From assembly GCA_000727475.1 (NCBI GenBank), contig KL647292.1:2671592-2735591 (forward strand): DNA of 64,000 bases. Direction: 5' to 3'. Below are positions 23,355 to 37,249 of this stretch, piece by piece. Below the pieces are notes generated by a model. It worked only from the letters and a program-made list of their open reading frames with translations, did no database searches and was not told the DNA's origin. The translations under genes and the position numbers were made by a program. The first letter of the stretch is position 1; each line of letters opens with the position of its first letter. Origin of the DNA: Sarcocystis neurona. Lineage: Eukaryota; Apicomplexa; Conoidasida; Eucoccidiorida; Sarcocystidae.

Positions 23355-26300
23355 TACACGGGCATAACACACTTATTTGGCACCTATTTTCTTCTTCTGT
23401 ATACCTCTGTGTTCATAATCATATCTGGCAACTCTACGATTCTCATGGACGTACACACGCTCAACTAACGCCTCTTCTCACGGTCCACACACGTCTATCA
23501 ATCTACACATGTATGTATGTATGTATGGAAGATCCTTTTCATTCCTTCCTGTTCCCACCTCACTGGCTGTCTCTCGCAACATATGCCCAAGCCCACGTAT
23601 CTACCCTTTCGTGCTGCCTAGAATCTTGACACGTGACCACTGGTCGCGCTCTCCTCGCAGTCGACAGGTACCCGTGCACATGCCGCCGTATCTGGTGCTC
23701 CGGTTCTACCCCCTGCGCATCCGCTGAAACAGTCAAGAAATGCTGACAGGTATTCCCTATTTCCTATACATATAGATAGGGAGGCAGAGACACAGGCGCG
23801 TCTCCCTGTTTAGTCATTTTTCTTTGTCGAAAGAGGTCCACGGGTACACCTGCTTCCTCCTCGTCCTCGGTCTTTTTTTGACATTTCATCAGAGATAATT
23901 TACTTCGCTACACGCCAGGGCGGCAGCAGAGGAAGGCAGTTGCCACCGATTCGCTGCTGCTGCTGCGCCTCCTTGGACAGAAAGCTTCCCAGGCCAGTGC
24001 ATGTCACGATGAGGCGGCCGGGGAACAAGAAAACAACTCTGTTGGCGGGGTGGCTGTTTCTGCTGCTGCTACTGTCGCCGGGGCAGCAAACGCCAGTCCA
24101 GGGCCGCGAAGACACGCCCAGCGCGCTCAGTGAGGCACCGACGGTCGTTGCAGCAAGAGCTAAGCTACGTATTCACTTAAAAAAAAACCAGGTATACGCA
24201 GCTATGTGCATGCACGCGGGGGGGAAGAGGGAAGACTCTCTCTGCGCGTCTGACCAGACGTCAGCAAGACTAGCGCCCACCGTAAGGACGTTATCGAAGA
24301 AGAGACCAGCAAACTGGCGCATCTCCTCCACTCCGATGCGAATGATGGCACTTTTCGTATTTGTGCCTAAGCGGAGTCCGTCGCAGAATCCCGCTGCTAG
24401 CGCTATCACATTTTTGACTGCGCCACAGACCTACAACGCATGCGAAGGCATATGTACTGTATATGTTTGTATGAGCTGACGCATATATACCTACACGTGT
24501 ATACGGACAGGTCTTCACCCACATACACACGACCTTACACGTGTAAGACACACCATACAAATACGCACATAGACAGACCCTTGAAAACGTGCGCACAGAT
24601 AGAGATCGACACACAGAGAGCTTGAACGTATGGAAAGAGTCAGAGAGAGATGTGTACGTCGCGTGGGACTTTGCAAGAGAACAATCTCCTTCCACCGCGC
24701 GTGGAGAATATGCTGGGGACAGCGCAGAATTGCCCCAAAACACAGATGCCTAGTCGTGCAGGCGCGTCCTTTTTTCACGGGTCACGCACGACTCTACTGC
24801 GTAGGCCCAGATCTTCTCCGAACACAACACGTCCAGTGCCGGTAGACATCAACAGGGATGCGGAATGAATGCGGCAGAAGAAACGCGCGTAAGGCGAGTT
24901 CTCCGCCCCGCAGCTCGCAGAAAGTTCACGTCTAGCACTCCCAGCCCGACATCTAGTACCCTCCCACACCACCTCTATCGCCCCCCAACGCCACAGGCAA
25001 CACGAGGGCTGAAACTGCACGCGCAACAAAGCAGCGCTTGCAGACAAGGTGGACCCGTGCCGCGGGTGGTAAAACCAGGGTCGACGTCTCCGCCTAACAG
25101 AAAAGCCTCGGAGGGAAAGGAACTGGGAGAAATCCCAGCAAAGCCAGTCGGTAGAACAGCCTCAAGAGAGAGAGAGAGATCGAGTGACACACACGACGTC
25201 CCTCCAGCAGAACAACCGCACAGCTCGCGGCGCGCTTGGAGCCCTCGCACTTTCAGCGTACTCCCGACACTGCTACGTTCACGTGTACGTCCACATACAT
25301 AGACACATATATCTATACGTATACATTTGCACACATGTATACATATATTGACTGTAGTAGGGTTGATATAAAAAGACGCAGGCACAGAGCGGACCCCCCT
25401 GTTGCATACACAAAACCCCTTGTCATATCCTTCGGAAGTTCTCGCGACGTACGGACATCGGCGCAGCAAGGAGCATCCCATTGCCCCTACGCCCAGACAC
25501 AACCAACGTATCTCTCCGTATCTCTGTCTTGGCACATTTATGGGTACTCACACCCACACAAAAACGTGTCCCTCTGTATCTCTTTCTCTCCCTCAGCACC
25601 GACACGTGTATGCAGTGGGGAAAACAGAGGGAAAAGGCTTTGATCCGTTTCTGGCCACATCCCTCCCCTGCGTCTCCACCGTCCCGAAGCACAGACGACA
25701 CACACGTGCAGACGCAGGCGGCAGGGCGTCGCCACAACCTGGCCGACCGCTGCTGTTCTCACACCACCCGGACGTCACACGGTCGTCGCACATTGTGAAG
25801 GAAGCACGCGATTAATCAACAGAAGAGAAGAACCGGCAGGAGTAACACAGGAGCAGAGCGAGCAACGCAGGAGACCAAAAGGTCGTTGACGCTGGCCTGC
25901 TGAACAGCGAGAAGACGCGCGCGGCAGCGAGGCACTCGGCGTGTCTACGCAGGCGGCGGCCGGTACCTTCGAAGATCTTCCCGGCAACTCTTTGCGATTC
26001 ACTTCTACGTCTCAATGCTCTACGCTCGTCCTCGAAGCCAACGAGGCCACGCTGTCTGTCCACTGCAGGCAGCACCTACCTGCGAGCAATTATCGACATG
26101 CAGACGTGTGCGCCTACCGGTCTGAATACGTGTGTGTGTATATAGTTATATACAGGGGCCCTTGTATATGCGTGTGTGGGTATATACAGATATATAGAGA
26201 GGCCCCTGTAAACGCGTAGAGGTGTGGGGAGTGTGGGTGTGTGTGCTTCAAAAACAGAAAGAACCACACAGGCACACGCAACAACCGTAGCACAGACGCA

Positions 26301-29300
26301 GCAGTATTGCGTGCTGCAGCGGCAGCCAGCGCGGTCCCGACAGTGCGGGGGAGGGGAGAACCAGGGTGCAGGAACAGCAGCAGGAGAGGAGGAGCAGCAG
26401 GGAGAGGTGCAAGAGCAACAGGGGCAGCAGCAAATACCTGTACTCCCGCGACATCAGGCAGTGCGTTTATTTTGAAGTAGGGAGTGTCGAAAAGCTGCTG
26501 CCATATCAACGCTGTATCTTCTTCGCCTCGGATGTATCCCAGCGTCGCCTCGGCAAACTCTTCCTGCGCCACATCCTTCGCCACGTTCGCTCCTACAAAC
26601 CACACAGCACTCCTCTATCAGCTTCGTATCTACAGACATAGAAAACATGCGTATAGATAGATACATGCATACACATGGATTTGGCTCGTTGTCTACACGT
26701 ATAAATCATGCTCAAAAAGTATACACGTCTGTGCACAGGAGAGTGACACGTGGACACGTATGTACACATACATATACATATACCGTCACGTGTATATATA
26801 TACGTCTCTCTCCATATATATGTTTACACCTGTGCTTCAGAATGCTGCAGTATGTGTCCACATGCACCTATCCATATATACAGGTGGATATAATATACAT
26901 TTGAACCGCGCAAAGTTTCGACGCAAATACACACAGAAAGAAAGAGCGAAATAGAAAAAATTTACGCAGGCAAGGGCAGAGAGGTGTACTTGTTCTACGC
27001 TGTGCCAGTATATCTGTACTGATGCCCTGGTCCTGAGGTCGGCGCGAGCCCGTAAACACCTGCGCAGATGATCGACACTGGGATGCCTCGGTCCCCGAGT
27101 AAAATCGGCTCCGTTGCTTCCGCGCACGCAGCAGCTTATGGGTGTCAGCACTTGGTAGATATCGGAGCTCTCTCTTCCTTCAGCTGCAGAGTGGCTGGCC
27201 TGTCCTTCACCCGGCTTTTACTGTCTCTCTGCAGGAGTCTACGTCTGCTGCTGTGCCCTCGCCTTCCCTTCTTTACTCACAAAAGGCCGTGCCTGCAGAC
27301 CTCCTCCCCTCCCCTTGTCTCCTTGATCGTTTCGGCCGTCTCACCCAGCCGTGCGTCTCCTCCACTTCCGTTATTTTGTTCTCTACGCGGGAGGGGGTAC
27401 GTCCTCGCGTCAGCCCAGCTCGTTCCCTGTACCTCCTTTCTTCACAAGTCTCCACGCTGCGCAGCACCGGTTCCCCTCCTTTCTTCCTTCTGCCCCTGCG
27501 CGCCACTGTCCCCCCCCTTCCCCCCGGTGTCTGTGTATGTGTGTGTGGGGACCAACAGCACATGGAGGAGCAGCAGCAACAGCAGCCATGGCAGCGCCTT
27601 CCCAATTATCGTAGCCGCACCCGCAAGCAGCCAACACCAGAGAAAACTGCAGACGGTGACGCAGTCCTTGCGCGTCTCCCTGCTTCCTGTCACTACACTA
27701 CACGAGAACACTGCGCCCCGAAGAAATCTCGGCTGCAGCAGGCGGCGCTGAGCTTCGTCTGCGCTACATATGACCGGCGTCCGCTTCTCCGAGAGAAACA
27801 GAGAGACGCTTCGCGACATCTTGGAGACCGGCTGCCCTCGCGCGCGAACCTGCGTGCGCACATCCGCAGCGTTTCCTCCTGCGACCTCCACCTCCCCACC
27901 CCCCCCCGGATATTCCTCTTCTCCTATCTCTGCTTTCTCTAAAAAAAAATTCCATACAATTTCTCTTCGGGCACTTCACGTGTGTGGGGCTGCCCGCGCC
28001 GGATCACGTGTCAGGACGCATGTACAAGTTTTGCTGCTGCGCAGCAGGAGCTGCAGCGGAGTCCTTACCGCAGAGTGCGGCACAGCCTGAGATATCCAGC
28101 TTCTTCGTGATCACATCTGAAAATAGCTGCGGCCGTCCGCAGTCGATGTGGAGCCCCTTCAACAGAGAAATGGCGCGCGCGTGGCCCGGCAGGACATTTG
28201 CCTTGGCCAGTTCGTCGCAGGCAGCCTGCGCCCACGCACCCACGTTCGACAGCCACGCGGACAGACACGGGGCACATACACGCATCCCTAGCACAGGGAT
28301 GGACAGAGCGACCCAGAGACAACACTACGCTGGAGCCTGGTCCTCTGTGTGTCAGCCTCGCCCACGTGTCCGCTACGCGTGTACCCACGCAGGGACAGAG
28401 GGGAAAATTTGTTGGGGCAACGGCGTGGAGAGAAGAGGAGAAGAACCGACCGCGGGAGGAACGGGATAGAGACAGTGAGAAGTGCAGCGCCTCTGCAGGC
28501 GAAACGGCGCTCAAGCGCCCACGCATTCTCGCAGAGAGAAGCAATCGAGTCAAATGGCCGGGGGATGTATGTTCATCTGTGTGGATATACGTGCAATGCC
28601 GTAGACACGCTGGTACAAGCACGTCGAGCAATTTCGTGTCCCTGTCCTGCTGCAGAGAGGGAGTACGGATATGTGTGGCACTGCTGCTGATGAAGAAGAA
28701 GAAGAAAAGGACAGGCAGCAGCAGGAGCGTGAAGGCACCGCCAGTGTGTACGGGTGAATGCTGGAGCGGCTTCAAAAATTTTGCTGCGCGCTCTTCGACG
28801 TCTGGCGAGCATGTCTCGTTTCTCCTGGACACGCAGATGAACTGCCCGTGTCAGAGAAACGTTTGTGTATTATTGATGTGTGTCTGCTTTACTGCCTTGG
28901 TGAGACGCTCCTTCACTGTGTGAGTACGTTGTCGAGCGAAGGGCTCTTGCTCGAGTGGGTCACGGAGTTAGATACGCGACCCTGGAAGAGACACCGCACA
29001 AGAGTAGTAGCAGCAGCAGCAGGAGTGGCAGCGGCAGCACACAATGCAGCAGTGGGAGAACCAGCAGTAGCAGCGTCAGCAGCAACAGCAGGTGGTGATT
29101 GTGGGGGGGTGGGGACGAGGGGGGTGTGACGGTTGGGCCGCCGGACCTCGAGAAATTGGTGGGGCAGCACGAAGACGAGCAGGTCTGCGCCACCGCATGC
29201 GGCCACCATGTCTGGTGTTGCAACAAGGTTGGCAGGAAGCGGCACGTTCGGCAGGTACTTGGGATTCTCGTGTTTTTTATTAATCCACTCGGTCAACTTC

Positions 29301-30924
29301 ATCCCCTCGTACTGCTCCTCGTGGACCCATATCCGCACCTGCAGCGCGAGTCAACAGCCACAGCAGCAGCAGGAGCAAAGAGCAGCAGGAGCAAAGAGCA
29401 GCAGGAGCAAAGAGCAGCAGCAGCACCGAACAGAGTGGAGCAGGAGTCGCAGCAACTCGCACCACGGGAAAAAGCAGCACCCCATGCAGGGCGAGGAGGG
29501 CGCTGCAGCTGTTCCTCTTGCTGGCGCTGCTGCGGGATATGCGGCGGAGCAGCAGCGAGAGGGAGACAGCAAGCAGGGCCCCAGCAGCACCGAGAGGCAG
29601 ACACACAAAGACGACGCACAAGAAGAAGCAAGGAAGCTCCAAAAGAGAGGGAGAGGAAGAGCAGCCGACGAAGACAGCGAGCATTTGGTGCTGCTGAGCA
29701 GCATCAGCACGAAAGGTCAGCCGGCGAGCCTTCTCCCATGTTGCTGCTACGTCTGCTCCTGCCTGGTGGCGCGGGGAAGGGAGCTGAGCCTGCGCTGTAC
29801 CCGTTGCCTTTGCTTGTTGAACCCTGCTGCTTCAACTCCAGCGCTGGGCACAGCTGCCGTTCTGCTGTTTCTTCTCCTTTTCTTCTTCCGTCCCCAGCAG
29901 CCTGTCGTCCCCCTGCTGTTTCTGCTGCTACCGCTAAAGCACGCCGCGTGCCGTTGCTGCAGCTGTCCCAGTCCCTCCTCTCCTACAGTTTGCCCTGCAC
30001 ACGCCCAAGGAGAACTTTTTTCTTGCTGCTGCCTCCAACGCTGCCTCTACAATCGTCCTTCTTCCGCCGTTCACTGCGCTAGTCCGCAGGTCAGATCAAC
30101 GTAGCCTCGTGGACCCCTACGTACAGGACCACTTACATATATATACATATATGTATATATATATGTATATACACACTCACGCGCACACACACATGTACAG
30201 CCCCCAACGTCCACACACATGTACACAAAGTTGTATACCAGATATACAGAAATACGCCGATGTGGACACAAGACTACGTGTCTACCTCATACCGACACAT
30301 TGAAAGGTCTGCATGCGCGTGTAGCATGCGCGCAGTCGCCTGAGAGATACTGTGCTGCTACTCGCGGCTCGTATCTCTGTAGAACAACTCACGGTGTCGT
30401 GGAAGATGTAGGAGCGTGCCGCGTTGCTCGCTACGATTTTCCCGATGACGCTGCCCCAGTTGCCGCTGCCAACGACAGAGACCTGCGGCAGGAGCACGAG
30501 CAGCAGCAGCAACAGCAGTTCGACAGGAGTAGCAGCAGAAGCAGCAGCAGCAGCTCTAGAACGACCGCGGCAACAGCACCCGGGCAGCCACCAGCAGCAG
30601 CAACCGCAGTTCACCACGAGCAGCAGTAGCAGCAACGGGAGAGAAAGGGGAAGAGCAGCAGCAACAGCCGGGCGACGGCGCTTTAGTCGCAACAGCGGCT
30701 CGGTTGTTAACACGCAGCAGCAACCGCAGCAGGTAAGCCGCAGGGACAGCGGCAGGACGCCGACGAACAGCAGCAGCACAAGAGCAGCAGCAGCGGCCCC
30801 TTCACGACGGCAACAACGGCACTAACGCAGCAGCGACAGCAAACGCTCTTACGCGTAGGGGTCCCTTCTGCAGGGCTTCGAAGAGGGAGCGCCGCGGCTG
30901 CAGCGGCCGCAAGAAGCTCTCCAT
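20932..30924 (-). CDS. GPDH: Glycerol-3-phosphate dehydrogenase (NAD+), cytosolic type, 8 exons
   Basis: This enzyme interconverts dihydroxyacetone phosphate and sn-glycerol 3-phosphate with NADH, linking glycolysis to glycerolipid synthesis. Exons: 30924-30853, 30482-30393, 29338-29147, 28225-28069, 26592-26438, 24430-24281, 22361-22209, 21300-20932. They total 1,338 nt (445 residues), and all junctions have GT...AG and matching phases. Visible hallmarks: the Rossmann loop [13 protein letters not shown] (residues 27-39), FVLPHQF, ISLLKG with the active-site Lys (about 141), VCGAVKNV with the catalytic Lys (228), the substrate loop [17 protein letters not shown], and a final TKEVYDVL...FPLF. 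The ATG at 30,924 sits just ahead of the family core, though the frame stays open upstream through CAG-rich DNA. The last exon runs about 75 residues past the usual family end before its stop, which is odd. Confidence 0.93.
23316..23353. repeat. AT dinucleotide microsatellite in GPDH intron 6
   Basis: A (TA)n run between exons 6 and 7 of the GPDH gene (intron 22,362-24,280). The rest of that intron has TGTA-rich and CA-rich blocks and no exon-like frame. Confidence 0.85.
29368..29425. repeat. 18-bp tandem repeat in GPDH intron 2
   Basis: Three copies of an 18-bp unit built on AGCAGGAGCAAAG on the plus strand, inside the 1.05-kb intron between GPDH exons 2 and 3. The neighbouring CAG tracts make this intron the local boundary between triplet-rich and triplet-poor sequence. 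Confidence 0.8.
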
Positions 30925-33900
30925 CTCCAGCGCTGTTGTCGCGTCCTCTCGATAACGGCCTGATGATGATACGCTTTGCTGCTGCAGGCGAAGTGGTACT
31001 GCTGCTGCTCCACCTGTTGCTTCTCTGCTGGCTGCTTTTGCTCGCGTCAGGGATTCTGTCAAAGATCCTCCCGCTCCTGCCGCCAGTCTCGCCCCCAGCG
31101 TTGCGCCTGCTGCCGGCGGGACCCCCGCTGCCGCTGCTGCAGGTGCTGTCGCTGCTGCGACTTGCCTTGCTGCCCCCGTCGGTGCTGCAGACCTCGCACT
31201 TCCTGCAGATGCTGCGACTGCTGCCGCTCTGCGTGCAGCGGTTGCTGCTCCTGGAGTAGCGGGGTGGGGTAGAAAGGCCAGCTGCCCGCAGGTAAACGAA
31301 GAAGACCCAGCGCCAGAAGTACGAGAAGCAGGGCCGCCCTGTACAGCGCTGTGAAAGGACACACCAGTGACGCAAGCAGGCAGCAGACAAAGAAGCGCCA
31401 GCGGCAGCAGCAGCCGTAGCCGGCTTCGATCCCCGCCGCCAGACACACCACGCCGCCGTTCTCTAACAAAAGGGAAACACAGCGCGCGCCTCTGCTTTGT
31501 TGCCTGCTTGGCTGTCTGCTGCTGCTTCTGCTTTCCTTCCTCCTCCTCGTTTCCCTCTCCTTGCTGTTCTCGCTGCAGTGCAACTCCCTGCTGCCGCTGA
31601 GTTTGCTGTTCCTGTTGCTGCGGCACCAGACTCCGCTCGACGACTGCGTGACACTGCTGCTGTTGTTCGGCGAGGAGATGATAGTGAGGCTGCTGCGGCT
31701 GCCTCCACACTGCGTCCCGCTGTTGGTGCTCCCTAGCTCTGCGAGCGTGCTGCTGTGCGTCTGCTGCCTCTACAGCCTGAGCAACCCCGCGTTGCTGCTG
31801 CGGTAGCTGCCCCTTCTCCTCCTCCTGCTGCTCTTCTTCTTCCTTTCCCCGTTGTCCCCGAGGCCAGTGCTGCTGCAGCCACCGCTGGGTGTCTGATAGC
31901 CGTTGCTGGGCAAGCACGTCACTCTCTTTGGGGAAAGCAGCTACCTCCGTCACTGCTGCGGACTCTTTCTCACCTGCAGCAGCAGCGTCTCGCCCTAGAC
32001 GAAGACCAGCGTTTTCTGCTGCAGCTGCTCGACAGATGCCAGCTAACGCAGCAGCGAGAGTCTGTGCAGCGCGTGCCGGTTCCGCAGCCGGGTCTCCGGT
32101 AGCAGCAACTGCTGTGCTGCAAGCGTCGGGAGCAGCCGAGGGGCCCCACGCAGCTTTTTCACGCCGGCACCCTCCTCGACTGCCTGCAGAAGCTGCAGCA
32201 GGGCAGGGTGCCTCGGCCACAGGAGCGAGACCAGCCTCTTCCGCCCCTGCTGTCCCGCAGTCTTCTCCTGTCCCGGCTGCACCAGGTAGTACAGACACCC
32301 GGTGGAGGATACCACACCGTACAACCAGGGCCACACTCTGCTGCTGCTGCTGAGACGCAAGAAGTCGCAGCCTCGTGCAGCGGCGAGTACTTGGACAACT
32401 TCTGCCACGTCCCCACGGCCGGTGGCACGTGCGACTACACCTCTGTCTCTCGCTGGTGTTCCTGCTGCTGTTATCCTTGCTGTCACTCTTGCTGCTGCGG
32501 CCCGGACTGCCCTCCTCACATTCCGGCCTGGACAGTGTGTGGCTGTAGCCGTTGTTGCTGCTGCGGACTCCGCTGCGGCTGCTGCCGCTGGCGCTGTTGC
32601 TCTTGCTGCTGCCCCAGCTCGCGATCGAGCGCCTCCTCCCGTTGCCGCGCCTTTTACTGACACTCCATGCGCTGTTGCCAGTGCTGCCGCTGCACGCGGT
32701 CGCTATCTTGCGGCCGGACGCACTGCTACTGCTGTGACTTCTGCGGATGCTGTTGCAGCTGATGTGGCCGCTGCAGGTATGGCGCCTGCTGATACTGCAC
32801 CTGCAGGTGTTGTCGGCACTGCTGCTGCAGGTGCTCTTGGTGTGGAGACTGCTTCTGGCGTGGCGGTGGGACGGAAGGCTGCAGATGGCTTTGCAACGGC
32901 TGTGCAAGCAGCAAGAGGCCAGCAAGAGCGCTGCAGCAGCGGCTAGGAGTGTTGCCTCGGCACAGACGAGTGCTGTCGCAGCAACGAGTGAGAGGTCTGC
33001 AGCAGCGGCAGCAACAGCTGCAATTGCAGCAGCAGCAGAGAGGAGGAGGATAGAGAGCGGGTGGCACGACCCTGTGTCCCGTGGCGGAGAAGAACTCCGC
33101 TTCGACTGGAGAACAGCCGCAGCAGCAGAAGCTCGCAAGAGGGCTGCACCAACAGACGTAGTGAAGCGAGACGAGACAGATGCGCGCCTTTGTACGCTTC
33201 GGGACGGATCCTGTCCCTCAGTGTGCCCTCGGTGCTCAGTCTGCTGCGGTCGCTGCTCTTGCTGCTGCTGCTGCGGCTGCTCCTGCTTCTCCTCCTGTCG
33301 CTGCCGTAGAGTTGCTTGCACGACCACCACACGAGAGGTGCTTCCCCTGTGCAGGTGTGAGGCGGCGTCACGGCTACCGACGCTGCAGCAGCGATAGCAG
33401 CAGTAGCCGAAATGGCAGGCGTGTATGCGTTGTTCGGTGCTGCTGGTTTTCTGACTCCCAGTCGTCGTCTGTGCTGGAGTTGCGGCGTGGTGGCGAGCAG
33501 CAGCACCGCAGGTCGCGAGATGTATAAGGAAAGGCGCTGCTGCGCCTGCTGCACTTTTCCCGCATGCAGCAGCAACGGCTGTAGACACACGCAGGAAGTA
33601 ACCGGGAAGAAACGCAAGAAGAGGAGACGCCGTCTCAAGGGGAAAAAGGAGAAGAGGAAATGACAGCACCGACTGGTGCACTGCCGTCCACGCCCGCAGC
33701 TGTGCGGCGGTCCCAACAGGCGCCGCCGCAGCGGCTGCACGCGCGGAGCGACGAGGGTGGACAGCAACAGCAGCAGCTGCGACAACTCTTGCTGCACACG
33801 CGCGTGTCAGAACGGCAGCCGCATCCGCATCAACACTGCAAGTTTCTTCCCTAAACGTGAAAGTCACGTCGTCGCCAAGAAGCCACGTCCATGCTCCTGC

Positions 33901-35300
33901 AAGAGCACCAGCAGAGCAAACGGCGTGTTGTTGAGCCGAAACAGTAGCGGCGGCCGCAGCAGCGGCAGTCAGAACACCTGCAGCGGTGACAGCAGCAGGC
34001 GTGGTTCGGGCACCACCGGCAGCAGCAGGCCGGACAGCGGCTGCACAAGTGGTGACAGCAGCATGAGCAGCATAAAAAGAAGGGGGACTACTGCGACACG
34101 CACTCGTAGCAGCTGCTCGCGGCTGAGGAGCGGTAGCCCGTGCGCGCGTACCCCCAGGTACAGCAAGAGCGCACGCAGCGGCAGCGGCGCCACATAAGGA
34201 GGAGGAGGCACCACTATTTCCTGCGGCTTCGGCCGCGGAGGTGGCTACGCCACGTGGACGTGCAGAGACAGGACGTGCAGCCGCATGAGCGAGGCGGCCA
34301 CGAAGGACGGCAAGCAAAAGGACGCACACAATGTTGGTTTCGCCGGAGATGAGAATATATTTCCTAAAAGTTCCCCGGAAAAAATGAGAAGCGAGGAATT
34401 TGTCTGGGTGCGGTTGTGAGGCCGCGGGCACCACCAGCAGATGGACACCGCCGCAGTGCCGCTGCAGGCAGCCGGAGCTGACGCGGCACCAGGACCGGTG
34501 GCAGCAGAGAGGAAGCGACCAGCAGTTGTTGCTCAGCTTTCGAGCTCCTGCTTTTGAGCAGAACAGTGTTCTTTTCAAAAATGTTACTGACAGAAAGACG
34601 AACGGCACGAAGCGCAGACCCCGCGCTGCGGCTGCGCGACCACCGGTGCTCATCTTCTCTGCCGCTGCACGGGTGGCCGGCACCGGCAGCGGACCGCGTG
34701 CTGACGTGCGGAGAAGGGTAGAAGAACGCGGCTGTAACCAGCGCCACACGAAGCGCCGGCTGCTCTGCGCGAAGACGAAAATGCAAACGAACCCGCCAAA
34801 TACGTGTTCTCGCCATAAGGAGACGCGCATAAACATAGAGGTGCCTCTTAGTTGTACTAACACCAGACTTGTCGCCCTGGAGCACCGGCAGCAGCTTCGC
34901 ACGCCAACAAGGTCGTGCTTTTCCTTTCCTCCTCTGGATGCGGCTTCTGTTGGTGAGGCTTCTGCTGCTGCCATTGTCGCTAATGTTGAGCAGTCCACAG
35001 AGTGTGGCACTGGTCCTGCTGCGGTTGCTCCCGCTCCTGCTGCCGTTGCTTCCGCTCCTGCTGCCGTTGCTTCCGCCCCTGGTGCCTCTTGTGGTGCTGC
35101 TGCCGCCTGCACCGCATCGCTCGCAGCACCCGCAGCGACAGCTGTTGCTGCTTCTGGAGTTGTCGTCATCCCTCTTAACTAGTCCTGCAGCAAACAAGTC
35201 AGTGACTGACCGACGAGCTTCCTCCAGTCTTGTGAGGCACTTATCGCACGTGGACCTTGCTGCTGCTATTCTCCAGCGGCGCCACTTGTTACCCGATGTC
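30925..35300. other. CAG/CTG-rich stretch upstream of GPDH, no confident gene
   Basis: All six frames are long and nearly stop-free because of triplet repeats, so length is no evidence. A minus frame of 1,455 codons ends in GPDH exon 1, but its composition changes every few dozen residues and it has no recognisable domain. On the minus strand near 31,340-31,420 a hydrophobic LRLLLPLALLCLLPACVTG block is in frame with GPDH; see findings. A 21-bp repeat lies at 35,022-35,086. Confidence 0.5.
35022..35086. repeat. 21-bp tandem repeat, about 3 copies
   Basis: The unit CCGTTGCTTCCGCTCCTGCTG is repeated with a few substitutions. On the minus strand it reads as a seven-residue Ala/Gly/Glu/Thr repeat. 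Confidence 0.75.
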
Positions 35301-36819
35301 GGCCGTGCTCCTGCTGGCGAAACTTACCCCACCAGCAACACCTTACACAAAGCAGGCATGACATAAATGCAGCCCTGCAAGTGCTGCCACAGCGCACTCC
35401 ACCGCAGCATGAGCAACACCACTACAACTAGTCGCGGACTACACCGCGCAGGGGCGGCAGCGTACGACGCACTCGCTGCGAAAATGCAGCTGGAGCAGCA
35501 AAATTTGGGCACACAGCAGGGGCGTGCTGTGTATATACTCCACGCCACTAAAAGACACACTCTCTCGCTGCAGTCTTCTCACTAAACACGCACTCCTGTA
35601 TCATCGCGATGATGGCACTTGCGCCCCGCACCTGCTCGAAAGGTGCTGCGCCTAGTTTTTGCTGCTGCCCTGCCGCCTGCTGATGCTGTCCTCTGCCCGT
35701 GCCGCGTCCCCTGCTGTGCGCGCCCTATTTTTTGCAGTTTCTTGCGCAGCCGGCTGCCACTGCTCAAGACCGTGTGCCGGTGGCGCCTCTGTGTGTGTGA
35801 GTATGTGCCTGTCTGTATGTCTCTGCTTCTCTTTCTTTCGGTGCTGTCGGCTACTGCGCTCCGTCGAGTGTCTGGTGCCTGCGGCTAGGCTGCTGCTCGT
35901 GCCAATGTGCTGCGCGCGCTTCGCCTTTGTTGAGCTGCTGCTGGTGCTGTTCCTGTGGTGTCGCTTCTCACGCCGACCGCCTCTGAGAACCGAAGGTGGT
36001 GTGCCAGGCGCGTGCGCAGGGATCCCGTCGCAGCAGCAGGAGCGGCGGCAGCCGCACGCGCCACGGCCAGGTGCAAGAAGTGTAGCACGGGCCGCGTACT
36101 TTTGTCACTACGAAATGCTGTAAAAGACAGTGTAAGCCATGCGTGTGCAACCGTGCGCCTGCTCTGGAGCGGAGAATTTTGCAACAGACGCGACGTGCCA
36201 GGACTCCTATCCTATGTCTCTGGCTACACCCCTGCACGGCAGCAACAGCGGCCCGTTGACACGTGACTGCGGTCCTCCCACGGAGAAGTGGGGCCGCTGG
36301 CCACTCCTGTGTGTGCAGCAAGCGCAAAAACAGGCGAAGCAGGCGTCGTCTCCTGCGCGCTTCTTTCTTCTGCTGCTGTGTAGCGACTGGTGCTGCTCCT
36401 TCTTCTCCTTCTCCACGTTGCTGCCTGCAACTGGCCGCTTCTCAGTCGATGAGGCGACTCTGCTGGGGCACCACCAGCAGATTAGAAAACAGATGACGTG
36501 TACGCGCGTGCTGCTGTCGTTGCAGCTCAGCCCACACCCCCTGCTGTGCTGCCGCGGCGGCCTCCACAGAAGCAGCGCGAGGGAATGCTCCTGCTACTGC
36601 TCCTCCTCCTCCTCTTCCCTGTCCTCCGCGACGACCTGGCGTGTTTGTCGTCCAGTCCTCCTGCTGGTGCGTCTGCAGCAGAGGGGACGCTTGGAAGGAA
36701 CTGCTGCTGCAGTGGCTGGGACGTCGGCTGCCAGGGGCGACTCCTGCTGTGGGGAAGCCAGAGGAAGGGGACGCTGCGGCGCTGCTGCAGCTGCGGCTTG
36801 ATGGAGCAGCCGCATACCT

Positions 36820-36920
36820 CTGAGGCAGCAACGCGTGTTGACGCATCTCCTTGTCGCGCTGCTGCACTCCTCCACGCTGCGCGAGGTGTTCTCTGCCGAG
36901 TCTTTCGTACTCTCAAACTC
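36820..36920 (-). CDS. Candidate exon, gene unknown
   Basis: A poly-T-led CAG acceptor is followed by a frame reading EFESTKDSAENTSRSVEEC and a GTATGC donor about 100 nt later. A different frame through the same DNA gives a coiled-coil-like QQRDKEMRQH that continues to a GTGGTG donor near 36,475, so frame and end are uncertain. Confidence 0.25.
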
Positions 36921-37249
36921 TGCTGCCGGTCGTCAAAAAAAAGTAGATAATGCCGCATGCACACGCACACATACGTACGCGCGCGGCGAACAGTCAAAAG
37001 GCACAGGCGGAGCCCCACAGATAGTGTACGGATGTGTGTGAGTGTCCAGACTTGTATATAGGAATCTGTATAGTCTTCCTGTTGAGAGACATGCACACAG
37101 ATGCATCCCCGAGACGGTACTGCGTCTACGTAAACAAGTGGGGATGCGCGCAGGGGTGGTCAGGTTTAGTCCGTAAATATATATGCGATGCGCCCGGAGA
37201 CACAAACAGACAGGCGGAAGTAGGACGCCTTTGGAGAAAGCCAGGCACA

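Noticed and set aside
25812..26075. Minus-strand frame between GPDH exons 5 and 6
   Set aside because: Exons 5 and 6 join without a gap in the family alignment (DVAGVQ to VCGAVKN), so this is intron.
32302..32946. Plus-strand Ala/Thr/Val-rich open frame in the triplet-rich block
   Set aside because: It has no splice borders, no recognisable segment and near-equal open frames on the other strand.
30802..35169. Minus-strand open frame of 1,455 codons ending in GPDH exon 1
   Set aside because: Stop-free length is expected from CAG/CTG repeats. Only the last 24 codons before the donor at 30,852 are supported by GPDH similarity.
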